From contig JASAND010032016.1 of assembly GCA_030248195.1 (NCBI GenBank), positions 1 through 64,000 of the forward strand: a stretch of DNA of 64,000 nucleotides. The letters run 5' to 3'. Below the pieces are notes generated by a model. The model saw only the letters and a list, made by a program, of their open reading frames with translations, was not told the origin of the DNA and did not search any database. How positions within the stretch are numbered: the first letter of the stretch is position 1; every line of letters begins with the position of its first letter. Shown here piece by piece: positions 10,849-21,413 of this stretch. The position numbers were made by a program, and so were the translations under genes. The DNA is from Trissonchulus latispiculum (lineage: Eukaryota; Nematoda; Enoplea; Enoplida; Ironidae).

Positions 10849-11410
10849 GATACGGCGTCGACAGTATGCTCATCGTGTTCAACGACCCCGATTTACTATA
10901 TATGGGTACCATCCCAAGGCCGAAAAACGCTATTTTAGACGACTTTTTGACAATTTTCTGTGTTGCGACCTCGAAAAATTTCAAAGTCCAAACGTCGATT
11001 TTTCTATTTTTGACCATCTGTAAAAATCGACCCAGGGCGAAATTCGGAAATCAAACATAAACTTGATCTGGACCATCGCCTAGATAATCAAAAATTAGTA
11101 TAGAAAAATTTTTCCTATGGGCCGTTTGAAAAATCGGTGTGCGCAATAATCGCCCTAAAAAAGTGGTCGATACAGAGAAAAAAACCCCACTTTTAAACTT
11201 GTATCAAAAAGTCGATTTTTTCAAAGTTCATTTTTTCCGGGCAAGTTTGGTATCATTCGAAAGATCTTGCCCTGGCATTTCAAAAATGTAAACTTTAGCT
11301 CTCAACTCCCAACCGTTAATTAGTTATGGCTAATTAACAGTTTCCCAAATCCGCAAAGTGCCGTTATAGCTCATATTATGAAGGGCGCTCCGCGCAACCT
11401 CATGATATAC
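10849..11410. other. No gene; holds an outlying copy of the island's core motif
   Basis: No coding signal. At about 11,247 GGTATCATTCGAAAGATCTT matches the core motif of the 12.3-46 kb island units (GGTATCATTCGAAAGCTCTC), although this site lies about 1.1 kb outside the island. Confidence 0.5.
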
Positions 11411-11684
11411 ATGGCTGGCATTTTTTTAGGGTTTTGAAAGTGGGGGGGGCGAGTCCAAGGTATCAAATACCAAAATTTTTAGTGAAAAATTAGCATTTTT
11501 CATCGCTGTTTTTAAGCTTAACATTAACTTATAAGTCCATAAATTAGCTAAAAATTGAGAAAATGTTTGAAAATTTGACCTCAAAAACCTATTTTCTCGA
11601 CACTTTTGGGCTACCCCCAAAAAAGTGGAGGGGGCTGCCAAAAGTGGGGGGTCCCCACCCCCCCACTAAAAAAATGCCAGCATG
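11411..11684. mobile_element. Short MITE with ATGGCTGGCATTTTTTTAG ends
   Basis: The left end ATGGCTGGCATTTTTTTAG is matched at the right by CTAAAAAAATGCCAGCAT, one base shorter. The interior is G/C-skewed (AAAGTGGGGGG, CCACCCCCCCACT). Size is about 274 bp and there is no coding capacity. The target duplication is not clear. Confidence 0.6.
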
Positions 11685-12316
11685 GTTAAAATACACAGTA
11701 AATGTTAAGGGTTTATCGAAAGAAATGTTTGCTGTGCTAAATCTGAACACTGGTATATATGTATATGACTTTTTAAGGTCGCGAATATCGGTTGCTCGGT
11801 AAAGCTGTGCCCGTATTAATTCGCCCGCAACCCAGTCCTCTTCTTTTTTGAATCTAGCCCCCATATTAATCATTTTTAAGATTAGTCCTCTCTCGATTTG
11901 ACAAAATCACCGCCACCCATATTATATATATACTTTTTCTTGCTCCGGAGGAGCATGTTTTTACTTGTGTATATAATTATGTATAATGTGATATAATAAT
12001 ACCTATATAATCCCTAATAAGTGTATACATCTACTTTTAGATTGTGTGTTACATGTTTTGTTATACGAAGCCCATAAACAACATAAGAGTGTGGTCGAAG
12101 ACTTCAGAATAATATACATATTACGTATTAAATTAACGAAGCACAATGGTACGTTTAAGTGTCGTAGCAAAGCTGCACTTGTTGAGACATGTGCACTTTT
12201 GCCTGTCATTTTTGACAAACCGCAGTTTCTCTATCTGAAGGCTGGACAAACTTATCGTTGGTCGACTGTTCTTTTTGTTATGATTTGTTATTTATTATTA
12301 TCTAATATATATGTTA
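11685..12316. other. Island left flank; no recognised gene
   Basis: An open frame on the plus strand from 12,046 gives about 90 residues before it enters the island. It is not a family I recognise and has no clear splice signals. The last 80 bases are rich in TTATT and TATA, the kind of target in which the island units sit. Confidence 0.4.
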
Positions 12317-12373
12317 TTGGTTTGCCGCTACTTCCGAAGGAAAAGGGCAAACCCTTATTCTCGTCGTGTTATT
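12317..12373 (+). repeat. Left terminal inverted repeat of the island
   Basis: Begins TTGGTTTGCCGCTACTTCC, has the return arm GGGCAAACC, tail TTATTCTCGTCGTG and then TTATT. It has the same hairpin-plus-tail plan as the inner cassettes but this sequence occurs only at the two island ends. Confidence 0.9.
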
Positions 12374-12571
12374 GTGTTGCCCACTTTTCCAAAGGAATGG
12401 GCAACACTTTGTTATTGGTCTGTGCTTATTATTATTGGGTTGTCGCATTTTTTTAAAAAAAAAGACAACCCTTTGATATGGCTAAGTTTCTTTATTTATT
12501 TATTGGGTTGCCGCTTTTTCACAAAAAGGCAACCCTTTGTGTTGAGTATGTCCGTTATTTCTTATTATTTA
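12374..12571 (+). repeat. Hairpin cassettes H4, H2, H1
   Basis: Three cassettes in TTATT sequence. H4: GTGTTGCCCAC with return GGGCAACAC and tail TTGGTCTGTGC. H2: GGGTTGTCGC with return GACAACCC and tail ATATGGCTAAGTTTC. H1: GGGTTGCCGC with return GGCAACCC and tail TGTTGAGTATGTCCG. Confidence 0.85.
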
Positions 12572-13531
12572 TTTCTTCTCCGGATTCTTGTCCCCCCCTC
12601 TATCTCGAGATTGGGTGGGCCGATCCGGCTGAAATTTTCAGGGGGAGTTGGGGGTGACCTAAAGTGCTCCCGGAAGCGCGGGCAGTTCGGTACTTCCCGT
12701 ATTCCGGAAATGGCGGTACCCGGAATTTTTTAGAATGGTAAGGGGGGACCAAGGGAAACGTAAAAATTTTTTGTCTCCGATTTTGCTTAAAAGTTGGTCA
12801 TAGAATAATTCGACCACGCTGATTTCGAAACTGAAATCGAAATTTCCGGAAAATTTACGGATTTCGAGATATTGGACCCGGAAAATTCCGGATTTTGAAA
12901 AAATTTTCCGAAAGTGGTCGATATGGTACTCAAATGAAAGAGCTCGTCGAGCTGAACAACTTTCCTTCTTGCGAAATTTTCCGGAAATGTGCCTAACGAA
13001 AGTTATGGCTGAAAAACAGAAAATCCGGGAATTCCCGAAAACCCGGATTTTGGACAAAAAATTTTTTGTCTCCGATTTCGCTCAAAAGTTGGTCATAGGG
13101 TAACTCGACCACGCTGATTTCGAAACTGAAATCGAAATTTCCGGTAAATTTCCGGATTTCGAGATATTGGACCCGGAAAATTCCGGATTTTGAAAAAATT
13201 TTCCGAAAGTGGTCGATATGGTACTCAAATGACAGAGCTCGTCGAGCTGAACAACTTTCCTTCTTGCGACATTTTCCGGAAATGCGCCTAGCGAAAGTTA
13301 TGGCCGAAAAACTGAAAATCCGGGAATTCCCGAAAACCCGGATTTTGGACCAAAAAATGTTTTGTCTCCAATTTTGCTTAAAAGTTGGTCATAGACTAAT
13401 TCGATGGCGCTGATTTCGAAACTGAAATTGAGATTTCCGGAAAATTTACGGATTTCGTGGTACTCGACACTGAAAATTGACTTGTTGATAAGAAGAAAAA
13501 TGCAGCGGCAACCCATTCATGCAAATAAGCT
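12572..13531 (+). mobile_element. Island unit M1
   Basis: Starts near TTCTTCTCCGGATTCTTGTC and the C run, with CTCGAGATTGGG. The body has two CCGG-rich units (period about 295 bp) carrying GAGCTCGTCGAGCTG. The end is GCGGCAACCC plus tail ATTCATGCAAATAAGCTTG, a tail seen only here. Confidence 0.65.
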
Positions 13532-13599
13532 TGTTGTGTTGCCCACTTTTCCAAAGGAAATGGCAACACCTTGTTATTGGTCTGTGCTTATTATTATTA
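13532..13599 (+). repeat. Hairpin cassette H4
   Basis: GTGTTGCCCAC, return GGCAACACC, tail TTGGTCTGTGC, then TTATTATTATTA, into which unit M2 is inserted. Confidence 0.85.
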
Positions 13600-14238
13600 T
13601 CCGTCTGTCCCCCCCCTAGATCTCGAGATTGAGAAGAGGTGCAGGGGTGGTTGATACCTTGTTTTGAAGCCCTTGACTAGGACATCTCCCGGAAGCAAGA
13701 TGGTTCCGAAATTCCGGGTTTTGAAAATTCGGATTTTTTCGGGTGGTAAGGGGGGACCAAGGCGAAATTTCAAAAATCCAAAATTTGGTCAAAAATTTTT
13801 TGTGTTTGATTTGGCTCAAAAGTCGGTCATAGAATAATTCGACCACGCTGATTTCGAAACTGGAATCGAAATTTCAGGAAAATTTACGGATTTCGAGATA
13901 TTGGACCCGGAAAATTCCGGATTTTGAAAAATTTCTCCAAAAGTGGTCGATATGGTACTTAAATGAAAGAGCTCGTCGAGCTGGGCAATTTTTATCCTTA
14001 CAATATTTTCCGGAAATATTTCTAGCGAAAGTTATGGCCGCAGATTGGAAAATCCGGAATTTCCGGAAAAAACCGGATTTTCAAAAATTCGTTGAAACAT
14101 GGGCAATATGGTACTTAATTGAAAGCTCATTGAGTCCTCGGACAGATTTCCTGAACAGAAACAGCTTAAAAGGTGTCTATCAAAATTTATACCCCAAAGG
14201 AATGTGTCGTGGGCAACACATTCTTGCAGTAGCGCTAG
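13600..14238 (+). mobile_element. Island unit M2 (TC...CTAG Helitron-like, 639 bp)
   Basis: Begins TCCGTCTGTCC after an A and ends TTGCAGTAGCGCTAG before a T. Joining the flanks across the unit rebuilds TTATTATTGTGTTGCCC, the same junction that is present uninterrupted at 12,366-12,382. The terminal hairpin AATGTGT/ACACATT lies 12-13 nt from CTAG. CCGG-type body. Confidence 0.8.
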
Positions 14239-14388
14239 TTGTGTTGCCCACCTTTCCAAAGGAAAAAGGGCAACCCTTTCTACTGTCTGTTTATTATTGT
14301 GTTGCCCACCTTTCCAAAGGAAAAAGGGCAACCATTACTATTGTATGTTTATTATTATTATTATTATTCTTATTATTATTATTATTAT
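14239..14388 (+). repeat. Two H3 hairpin cassettes and TTA microsatellite
   Basis: Two copies of GTGTTGCCCACCTTTCC with return GGGCAACC. The first has tail TTTCTACTGTCTG; the second has the variant tail ATTACTATTGTATG. A long TTA/TTC microsatellite follows. Confidence 0.85.
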
Positions 14389-15251
14389 TAGCAGGTGGGT
14401 GTCCCCCCCCCTAGATCTCGAGATTGGGAAGGGGTACAGGGTTGGTTCATACCTCATTTTGAAGAGCGTGAAAAGAAGGTGTGCATCCGTGAATTTCATC
14501 GCTTTACCCCCACCCAGTCGACCAGGGCAGGGAATTTAAATTTTAAAAATTGATGTTGGAGACCGCAAAAGTGAGCAGACTGTCGTCACAGTGCCAGACG
14601 GTCTAAACCTTTTTGTCTCCGATTTGGTTGAAAAGGCGGTTATAAGGTAATTCGGAGACGCAGATTCCAAATCTGCAATCGAAATTTTTCTACCTTTTGA
14701 GAATCTCGAGATATGGCCAAAAGTTACACTGTTGGAGACCGCAAAATTCAGCAAACTGCCCAGAAACACCTAATATCCGTGTTTTTTGAACTAGTTAGTC
14801 ATGATGAGCCGGTGTATTTGCTAGGACACGCTTAGAATGGTATATCAAGTAACTTTTAGCGATATGTAGTTGAAAATTGCTTATCCCAACTGCCCTTTTA
14901 TGGGCAACCATGTTCAGGTAAAGGTGTCAAAAATGGTCAAAAACTTTTTGTCTCCGATTTGGTTGAAAAGTCGGTTATAAGGTAATTCGTAATTATCCCA
15001 ACTGCCTTTTTAAGGGCAACCATTTGTATGAAGTAGTGTTAACAAAGTGTAATATAAAAATCACTTATCCCAACTGCCCTTCTAAGGGCAACCATTTTAG
15101 GATGAAGGTGTCGTCATTATTGTATTCGAATAAAACCAAGCATATTGCAGAAGCACGTATTTCTTGAACGAGAGGCTATCAAAGTCTTAGGAAATAAAGC
15201 TGTGACCTAAATGGAATGTGCAGGTGGGCAACACACTCTCGCAGTCGCTAG
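14389..15251 (+). mobile_element. Island unit M3 (mini-hairpin body, CTAG end)
   Basis: Start TAGCAGGTGGGTGTC plus C run and CTCGAGATTGGG. The body carries several copies of TTATCCCAACTGCCC with TGCCC/GGGCA mini-hairpins. The end is GTGGGCAACACACTCTCGC and AGTCGCTAG before T. M23 and M34 are the same family. Confidence 0.75.
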
Positions 15252-15317
15252 TTGTGTTGCCCACTTTTCCAAAGGAAATGGCAACACCTTGTTATTGGTC
15301 TGTGCTTATTATTATTA
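15252..15317 (+). repeat. Hairpin cassette H4
   Basis: GTGTTGCCCAC, return GGCAACACC, tail GGTCTGTGC, followed by the TTA microsatellite. Confidence 0.85.
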
Positions 15318-15958
15318 TCCGTCTGCCCCCCCTAGATCTCGAGATTGGGAAGGGGTACTGGGATGGTTGATACCTTATTTTGAAGCCCTTGACCAGGACA
15401 TCTCCCGGAAGCAAGATGGTTCCGAAATTCCGGGTTTTGAAAATTCGGATTTTTTCGGATGGTAAGGGGGGACCAAGGCGAAATTTCGAAAATCCAAAAT
15501 TTGGTCTAAAATTTTTTGTCTCCGATTTCGCTCAAAAGTCGGTCATAGGGTAATTCGACCACGCTGATTTCGAAACTGAAATCGAAATTTCCGGAAAATT
15601 TACAGATTTCGAGATATAAGACCCGGAAAATTCCGAATTTTGAAAAATTTCTCCAAAAGTGGTAGATATGGTACTTAAATGAAAGAGCTCGTCGAGCTGG
15701 GTAATGTTTAATTATCCTTACCATATTTTCCGGAAATATTTCTAGCGAAAGTTATGGGCGCAGATTGGAAAATCCGGAATTTCCGGAAAAAACCGGATTT
15801 TCAAAAATTCGTTGAAACATGGGCAATATGGTACTTAATTGAAAGCTCATTGAGTCCTCGGACAGATTTCCTGAACAGAAACAGCTTAAAAGGTGTCTAT
15901 CAAAATTTATACCCCAAAGGAATGTGTCGTGGGCAACACATTCTTGCAGTAGCGCTAG
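15318..15958 (+). mobile_element. Island unit M4 (TC...CTAG)
   Basis: TCCGTCTGCC start after A, GCGCTAG end before T, 641 bp, same family as M2. The CCGG-type body differs from M2 by scattered substitutions. Confidence 0.8.
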
Positions 15959-15970
15959 TTTATTTATTAT

Positions 15971-16803
15971 TCCGGTCAACACTTTGTCCCCCCCTTTTTC
16001 TCGAGATTGGCTGGACCGATCGGGCTGAAATTCTCACCATAGTAGTAGGGTGGCATGAAGTGGTACCGGAAGTGGGGGCAGCCCGATATCTCCCGGATTC
16101 CGGGAATGGCGACTCTCGGAATTTTTAAAATCGTAAGGGGGGACCAAGGCGATTCTAAAAAATGGTCAAAAATTTTTTGTCTCCGATTTGGTTCAAAAGT
16201 TGATCCTAGGGTAACCCGGGGACGTAGATTCCAAATCTGCAATTGAAATTTTTCTAACCCTTGTGGATCTCGAGATATGGCCAAAAGTTACACTGTTGGA
16301 GACCGCAAAAGTGAGCAAACTGCCCAGAAATGCCGAGTATAAGAGTTTTTGACCTTGTTAGTCAAGTTGAGCTGGTGGAGTTGCTAGAATACCTTTTAAC
16401 AGGTTGTATTAAATAACGTTTAGCAATAATTATCGAAAATCTCTTGTCCCAACTGCCCTATTATGGGCAACCATTATGCAAATATGGTCAAAATTGAAAG
16501 CTGTCGGTTCGGGGCAATATTGGTATCATTCGAAAGCTCTCATCGAGCTGAGAAAAAGTTGTAATAGGGCCAAATCTTGCAAATGTAGCAAAATTGCGTT
16601 TTGACCCTCGATACGCTGATATTTTTAAAATCGGTCAAAAATCAAAGTTGCCGAATCCTGCTAATTTTGGTATCATCCAAAGCTCTCATCGAGCTGAGAG
16701 AAAGCTGTAATAGGGCGAAATCTTGCATATGTGCCAAAACTGAGTTTTGGCCCAGTAGATAAGAGGAAAAATGGCTGCGACAACCCGTTGATGCCGGTAG
16801 GAT
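15971..16803 (+). mobile_element. Island unit M5
   Basis: Start TCCGGTCAACACTTTGTC and C run, CTCGAGATTGGCTGG. Mixed body with GGTATCATTCGAAAGCTCTC units. The end is GACAACCC with tail GTTGATGCCGGTAGGAT, which is not a CTAG end. Confidence 0.65.
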
Positions 16804-16875
16804 TTATTATTATTGTGTTGCCCACTTTTCCAAAGGAAATGGCAACACCTTGTTATTGGTCTGTGCTTATTATTA
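16804..16875 (+). repeat. Hairpin cassette H4
   Basis: TTATTATTATT, then GTGTTGCCCAC, return GGCAACACC, tail GGTCTGTGC and TTATTA. Confidence 0.85.
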
Positions 16876-17513
16876 TCCGTCTGTCCCCCCCTAGATCTCG
16901 AGATTGAGAAGAGGTACAGGGGTGGTTGATACCTTATTTTGAAGCCCTTGACTAGGACATCTCCCGGAAGCAAGATGGTTCCGAAATTCAGGGTTTTGAA
17001 AATTCGGATTTTTTCGGGTGGTAAGGGGGGACCAAGGCGAAATTTCAAAAATCCAAAATTTGGTCAAAAAATTTTTGTGTTCGATTTGGCTCAAAAGTCG
17101 GTCATAGGGTAATTCGACCACGCTGATTTCAAAACTGGAATCGAAATTTCCGGAAATTTTACGGATTTCGAGATATTGGACCCGGAAAATTCCGGATTTT
17201 GAAAAATTTCTCCAAAAGTGGTCGATATGGTACTTAAATGAAAGAGCTCGTCGAGCTGGGCAATTTTTATCATTACAATATTTTCAGGAAATATTTCTAG
17301 CGAAAGTTATGGCCGCAGATTGGAAAATCCGGAATTTCCGGAAAAAACCGGATTTTCAAAAATTCGTTGAAACATGGGCAATATGGTACTTAATTGAAAG
17401 CTCTTTGAGTCCTGGGACAGATTTCCTGAACAGAAACAGCTTAAAAGGTGTCTAGCAAAATTTATACCCCAAAGGGATGTGTCGTGGGCAACACATTCTT
17501 GCAGTAGCGCTAG
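16876..17513 (+). mobile_element. Island unit M6 (TC...CTAG, 638 bp)
   Basis: TCCGTCTGTCC start after A and GCGCTAG end before T. Essentially the same as M9, which lies 2,333 bp further right in a larger duplication. Confidence 0.8.
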
Positions 17514-17658
17514 TTATTGGGTTCCCGCCCTTTTCCAAAGGGTTTGGAACCCTATGTTCTGGACATGTTTATTCTTAATATTATTATTATTATTGGGTTC
17601 CCGCCCTTTTCCAAAGGGTTTGGAACCCTATGTTCTGGACATGTTTATTTTTCTTCTT
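17514..17658 (+). repeat. Two H5 hairpin cassettes
   Basis: Two copies of GGGTTCCCGCCC with return GGAACCC and tail TATGTTCTGGACATG, each preceded by TTATT or ATTATT and followed by TTTATT or TTTATTC. Confidence 0.85.
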
Positions 17659-18788
17659 ATTGTTCACATTTTCGTGTCCCCCCTGTCTATCTCGAGTTTG
17701 GGTGGGCCGATCGGGCTGAAATTTGCAGTGGAGTTGCGCATGGACCTGAACTGCTCCCGGAAGCGCGGGGAGCCCCGGGGGTGCAGAGGTGCTCCCAGAG
17801 CACCCTCGTGAGTAAAAATGAGTAAAATAAAAAAGTTGTCCAAATGAGCTAATTTTGGTATCATTCGAAAGCTCTCGGCGAGTAATGAAAAAGTTGTAAT
17901 TGGGTCAAGGCCTGAAAATGTACCTATTTTGAGTTATGAGGCGAAAAATGGTCAAAAATGGCCAAAAACGGCCAAAACGGCCGTTTGAAGGGGTTTTCCG
18001 CCTTTATCTCGAGCTAGAGTCAACTAGTTGGCCTGAAATTTTGCATGTAGGGTGACACCCGATGCGGGAAGACCCTCCGGGCACCTGGGTTCCATAGTGT
18101 CACACAATTCGCAATTACTCGATACGGTGATGCTGCAAATGGTCAAAACTGAAAGTGACGGAAACCCCCCAATATGGGTATCATTCGAAAGCTCTCGTTG
18201 CGTGGATAAAAAGTTGTAATAGAAACAAGGCGTCAAAATGTAGGAAAAATGAGTTACGGAGCCTCAAAGGAGTCAAAAATGGCCAAAAACAGGTCAAAAT
18301 AGGTCAAAAACTAAAAGTTGTCGGAAACCTCCCAATATGGGTATCGTTCGAAAGCTCTCGTTGCGTAGGTAAAAAGTTGTAATAGGGGTAAAGCGCCAAA
18401 ATGTAGGAGAAATGAGTTACGGGGCCTTAAATGGGCCAAAAATGGCCAAAAACGGTCAAAATGGGTCAAAATTGAAAGTTGTCCGATTGGGTTAATATGG
18501 GTATCATTCGAAAGCTCTCGTTGCGTAGATAAAATGTTGTAATAGGCTCATCGCGTCAAAGTGTGAGAAAAAAGCTACGAGCCTTCGAATGGGGCAAAAA
18601 TCGCCAGATTGGTCAAAATGAGTGAAAATTGAACTTTGTCCAATCGAGCTTGTAGTGGTATCAATCGAAAGCTCTTGATGAGCTGGGAAACAGTTGTAAT
18701 AGACGCAAAGATACTTCTCCAGGAAATAGATAAGCTCTTTGTATAAACGGAAAAATGTCGGGCGGGAACCACTTGATGCCTTTTGACT
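17659..18788 (+). mobile_element. Island unit M7
   Basis: Start near TGTTCACATTTTCGTGTC. It has a GC-rich palindromic stretch (GCGCGGGGAGCCCCGGGGG, then GGTGCTCCC) and four or more tandem units of about 150-180 bp with TTCGAAAGCTCTCG. End hairpin GGCGGGAACC with tail CTTGATGCCTTTTGACT. Confidence 0.65.
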
Positions 18789-18803
18789 TATTCTTATTAT
18801 TAT

Positions 18804-19136
18804 TGTTCACATTTTCGTGTACCCCCTGTCTATCTCGAGATTGGGAAGGGGTAGAGAGGTGGTTGATACCTCATTTTGAAGGTCTTGACTTGAACTGCTC
18901 CCGGAAGCGCGGGGAGCCCCGGGGGAGCAGAGGTGCTCCCGGAGCAGCCCCGTGAGTAAAAATGAGTAAAATAAAAAAGTTGTCCAAATGAGCTAATTTT
19001 GGTATCATTCGAAAGCTCTCATCGAGCTGAGAGAAAGCTGTAATAGGGCGAAATCTTGCATATGTGCCAAAACTGAGTTTTGGCCCAGTAGATAAGAGGA
19101 AAAATGGCTGCGACAACCCGTTGATGCCGGTAGGAT
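18804..19136 (+). mobile_element. Island unit M8 (short, 333 bp)
   Basis: Start TGTTCACATTTTCGTGTACC, CTCGAGATTGGGAAGGGG, GC-rich palindromic stretch, one TTCGAAAGCTCTC unit, end GACAACCC and tail GTTGATGCCGGTAGGAT. It looks like a recombinant between an M7-type start and an M5-type end. Confidence 0.6.
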
Positions 19137-19208
19137 TTATTATTATTGTGTTGCCCACTTTTCCAAAGGAAATGGCAACACCTTGTTATTGGTCTGTGCT
19201 TATTATTA
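19137..19208 (+). repeat. Hairpin cassette H4
   Basis: Duplicate of the cassette at 16,804-16,875, offset by 2,333 bp. Confidence 0.85.
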
Positions 19209-19846
19209 TCCGTCTGTCCCCCCCTAGATCTCGAGATTGAGAAGAGGTACAGGGGTGGTTGATACCTTATTTTGAAGCCCTTGACTAGGACATCTCCCGG
19301 AAGCAAGATGGTTCCGAAATTCAGGGTTTTGAAAATTCGGATTTTTTCGGGTGGTAAGGGGGGACCAAGGCGAAATTTCAAAAATCCAAAATTTGGTCAA
19401 AAAATTTTTGTGTTCGATTTGGCTCAAAAGTCGGTCATAGGGTAATTCGACCACGCTGATTTCAAAACTGGAATCGAAATTTCCGGAAATTTTACGGATT
19501 TCGAGATATTGGACCCGGAAAATTCCGGATTTTGAAAAATTTCTCCAAAAGTGGTCGATATGGTACTTAAATGAAAGAGCTCGTCGAGCTGGGCAATTTT
19601 TATCATTACAATATTTTCAGGAAATATTTCTAGCGAAAGTTATGGCCGCAGATTGGAAAATCCGGAATTTCCGGAAAAAACCGGATTTTCAAAAATTCGT
19701 TGAAACATGGGCAATATGGTACTTAATTGAAAGCTCTTTGAGTCCTGGGACAGATTTCCTGAACAGAAACAGCTTAAAAGGTGTCTAGCAAAATTTATAC
19801 CCCAAAGGGATGTGTCGTGGGCAACACATTCTTGCAGTAGCGCTAG
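19209..19846 (+). mobile_element. Island unit M9 (TC...CTAG, 638 bp)
   Basis: Duplicate of M6 at +2,333 bp with the same TC and CTAG termini. Confidence 0.8.
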
Positions 19847-20017
19847 TTATTGGGTCCGCCCTTTTCCAAAGGGTTTGGAACCCTATGTTCTGGACATGTT
19901 TATTCTTGAATATTATTAACCACCTTATTATTGGGTTCCCGCCCTTTTCCAAAGGGTTTGGAACCCTATGTTCTGGACATGTTTATTATTATTATTATTA
20001 TTATTATATATTTTTCT
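19847..20017 (+). repeat. Two H5 hairpin cassettes and TTA microsatellite
   Basis: Same pair as at 17,514-17,658. The first has lost three bases in the left arm (GGGTCCGCCC). A TTATTATTATT tract follows. Confidence 0.8.
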
Positions 20018-20699
20018 TCTTATTGTTCACATTTTCGTGTACCCCCCTGTCTATCTCGAGTTTGGGTGGGCCGATCGGGCTGAAATTTGCAGTGGAGTTG
20101 CGCATGGACCTGAACTGCTCCCGGAAGCGCGGGGAGCCCCGGGGTGTAGAGGTGCTCCCAGAGCACCCTCGTGAGTAAAAAATGAGTAAAATAAAAAAGT
20201 TGTCCAAATGAGCTAATTTTGGTATCATTCGAAAGCTCTCGGCGAGTAATGAAAAAGTTGTAATTGGGTCAAGGCCTGAAAATGTACCTATTTTGAGTTA
20301 TGAGGCGAAAAAGGGTCAAAAATGGCCAAAAACGGCCAAAACGGCCGTTTGAAGGGGTTTTCCGCCTTTATCTCGAGCTAGAGTCAACTAGTTGGCCTGA
20401 AATTTTGCATGTAGGGTGACACCCGATGCGGGAAGGACCCTCCGGGCACCTGGGTTCCATAGTGTCACACAATTCGCAATTACTCGATACGGTGATGCTG
20501 CAAATGGTCAAAACTGAAAGTGACGGAAACCCCCCAATATGGGTATCATTCGAAAGCTCTCGTTGCGTGGATAAAAAGTTGTAATAGAAACAAGGCGTCA
20601 AAATGTAGGAAAAATGAGTTACGGAGCCTCAAAGGAGTCAAAAATGGCCAAAAACAGGTCAAAATAGGTCAAAAACTAAAAGTTGTCGGAAACCTCCCC
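20018..20699 (+). mobile_element. Island unit M10, broken at the polarity switch
   Basis: M7-type start and body. Sequence identity with the M7 copy stops at about 20,699, without a 3' hairpin or tail. Confidence 0.65.
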
Positions 20700-20735
20700 A
20701 GCTATGGCATCAATGTCAAGACCAGTATGATCTCG
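20700..20735. other. Polarity switch of the island
   Basis: GCTATGGCATCAATGTCAAG and the following bases are found nowhere else in the island. To the left all units read rightward; to the right all read leftward. Homologous sequence resumes inverted at about 20,736. Confidence 0.7.
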
Positions 20736-21317
20736 TCGTTGACGCCTTGGCCCTATTACAACTTTTTATCCACGCAACGAGAGCTTTCGAATGATATCCA
20801 TATTGGGGGGGTTTTCGTCACTTTCAATTTTGACCATTTGCAGCATCACCGTATCGAGTAATTGCGAATTGTGTGACACTATGGTACCCAGGTGCCCGGA
20901 GGGTCTTCCCGCATCGGGTGCCACCCTACATGCCAAATTTCAGGCCAACTAGTTGACTTTAGCTCGAGATAAAGGCGGAAAACCCCTTCAAACGGCCGTT
21001 TTGGCCGTTTTTGGCCATTTTTGACCATTTTCGGCCTCATAACTAAAAATGGGTGCATTTTCAGGCCTTGACCCTATTACAACTTTTTCATTACTCGCCG
21101 AGAGCTTTCGAATGATACCAAAATTAGCTCATTTGGACAACTTTTTTATTTTACTCATTTTTACTCATGGGGGTGCTCCGGGAGCACCTCTGCTCCCCCG
21201 GGGCTCCCCGCGCTTCCGGGAGCAGTTCAAGTCAAGACCTTCAAAATGAGGTATTAACCACCTCTCTACCCCTTTCCAATCTCGAGATAGACAGGGGGGA
21301 CACGAAATTGTGGACAA
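20736..21317 (-). mobile_element. Island unit M10' (inverted, truncated)
   Basis: Minus-strand M7/M8-type unit with 5' end GTCCACAATTTCGTGTCC near 21,317 and no 3' tail. Its truncated end faces the truncated end of M10. Confidence 0.6.
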
Positions 21318-21357
21318 TAATAATAAGAATAAGAATAATAATAAGAATAATAATAAT

Positions 21358-21413
21358 AAACATGTCCAGAACATAGGGTTCCAAACCCTTTGGAAAAGGG
21401 CGGGAACCCAATA
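21358..21413 (-). repeat. Hairpin cassette H5
   Basis: ACATGTCCAGAACATA, GGGTTCC and return GGGAACCCAATAA, i.e. the H5 cassette on the minus strand. Confidence 0.85.

Noticed and set aside
1..12316. Remaining 3' exons of IVD on the minus strand
   Set aside because: I looked for the ALAMSEP, FWITNG and FGGNGY segments in reverse complement and saw none. They are expected left of base 1 or lost.
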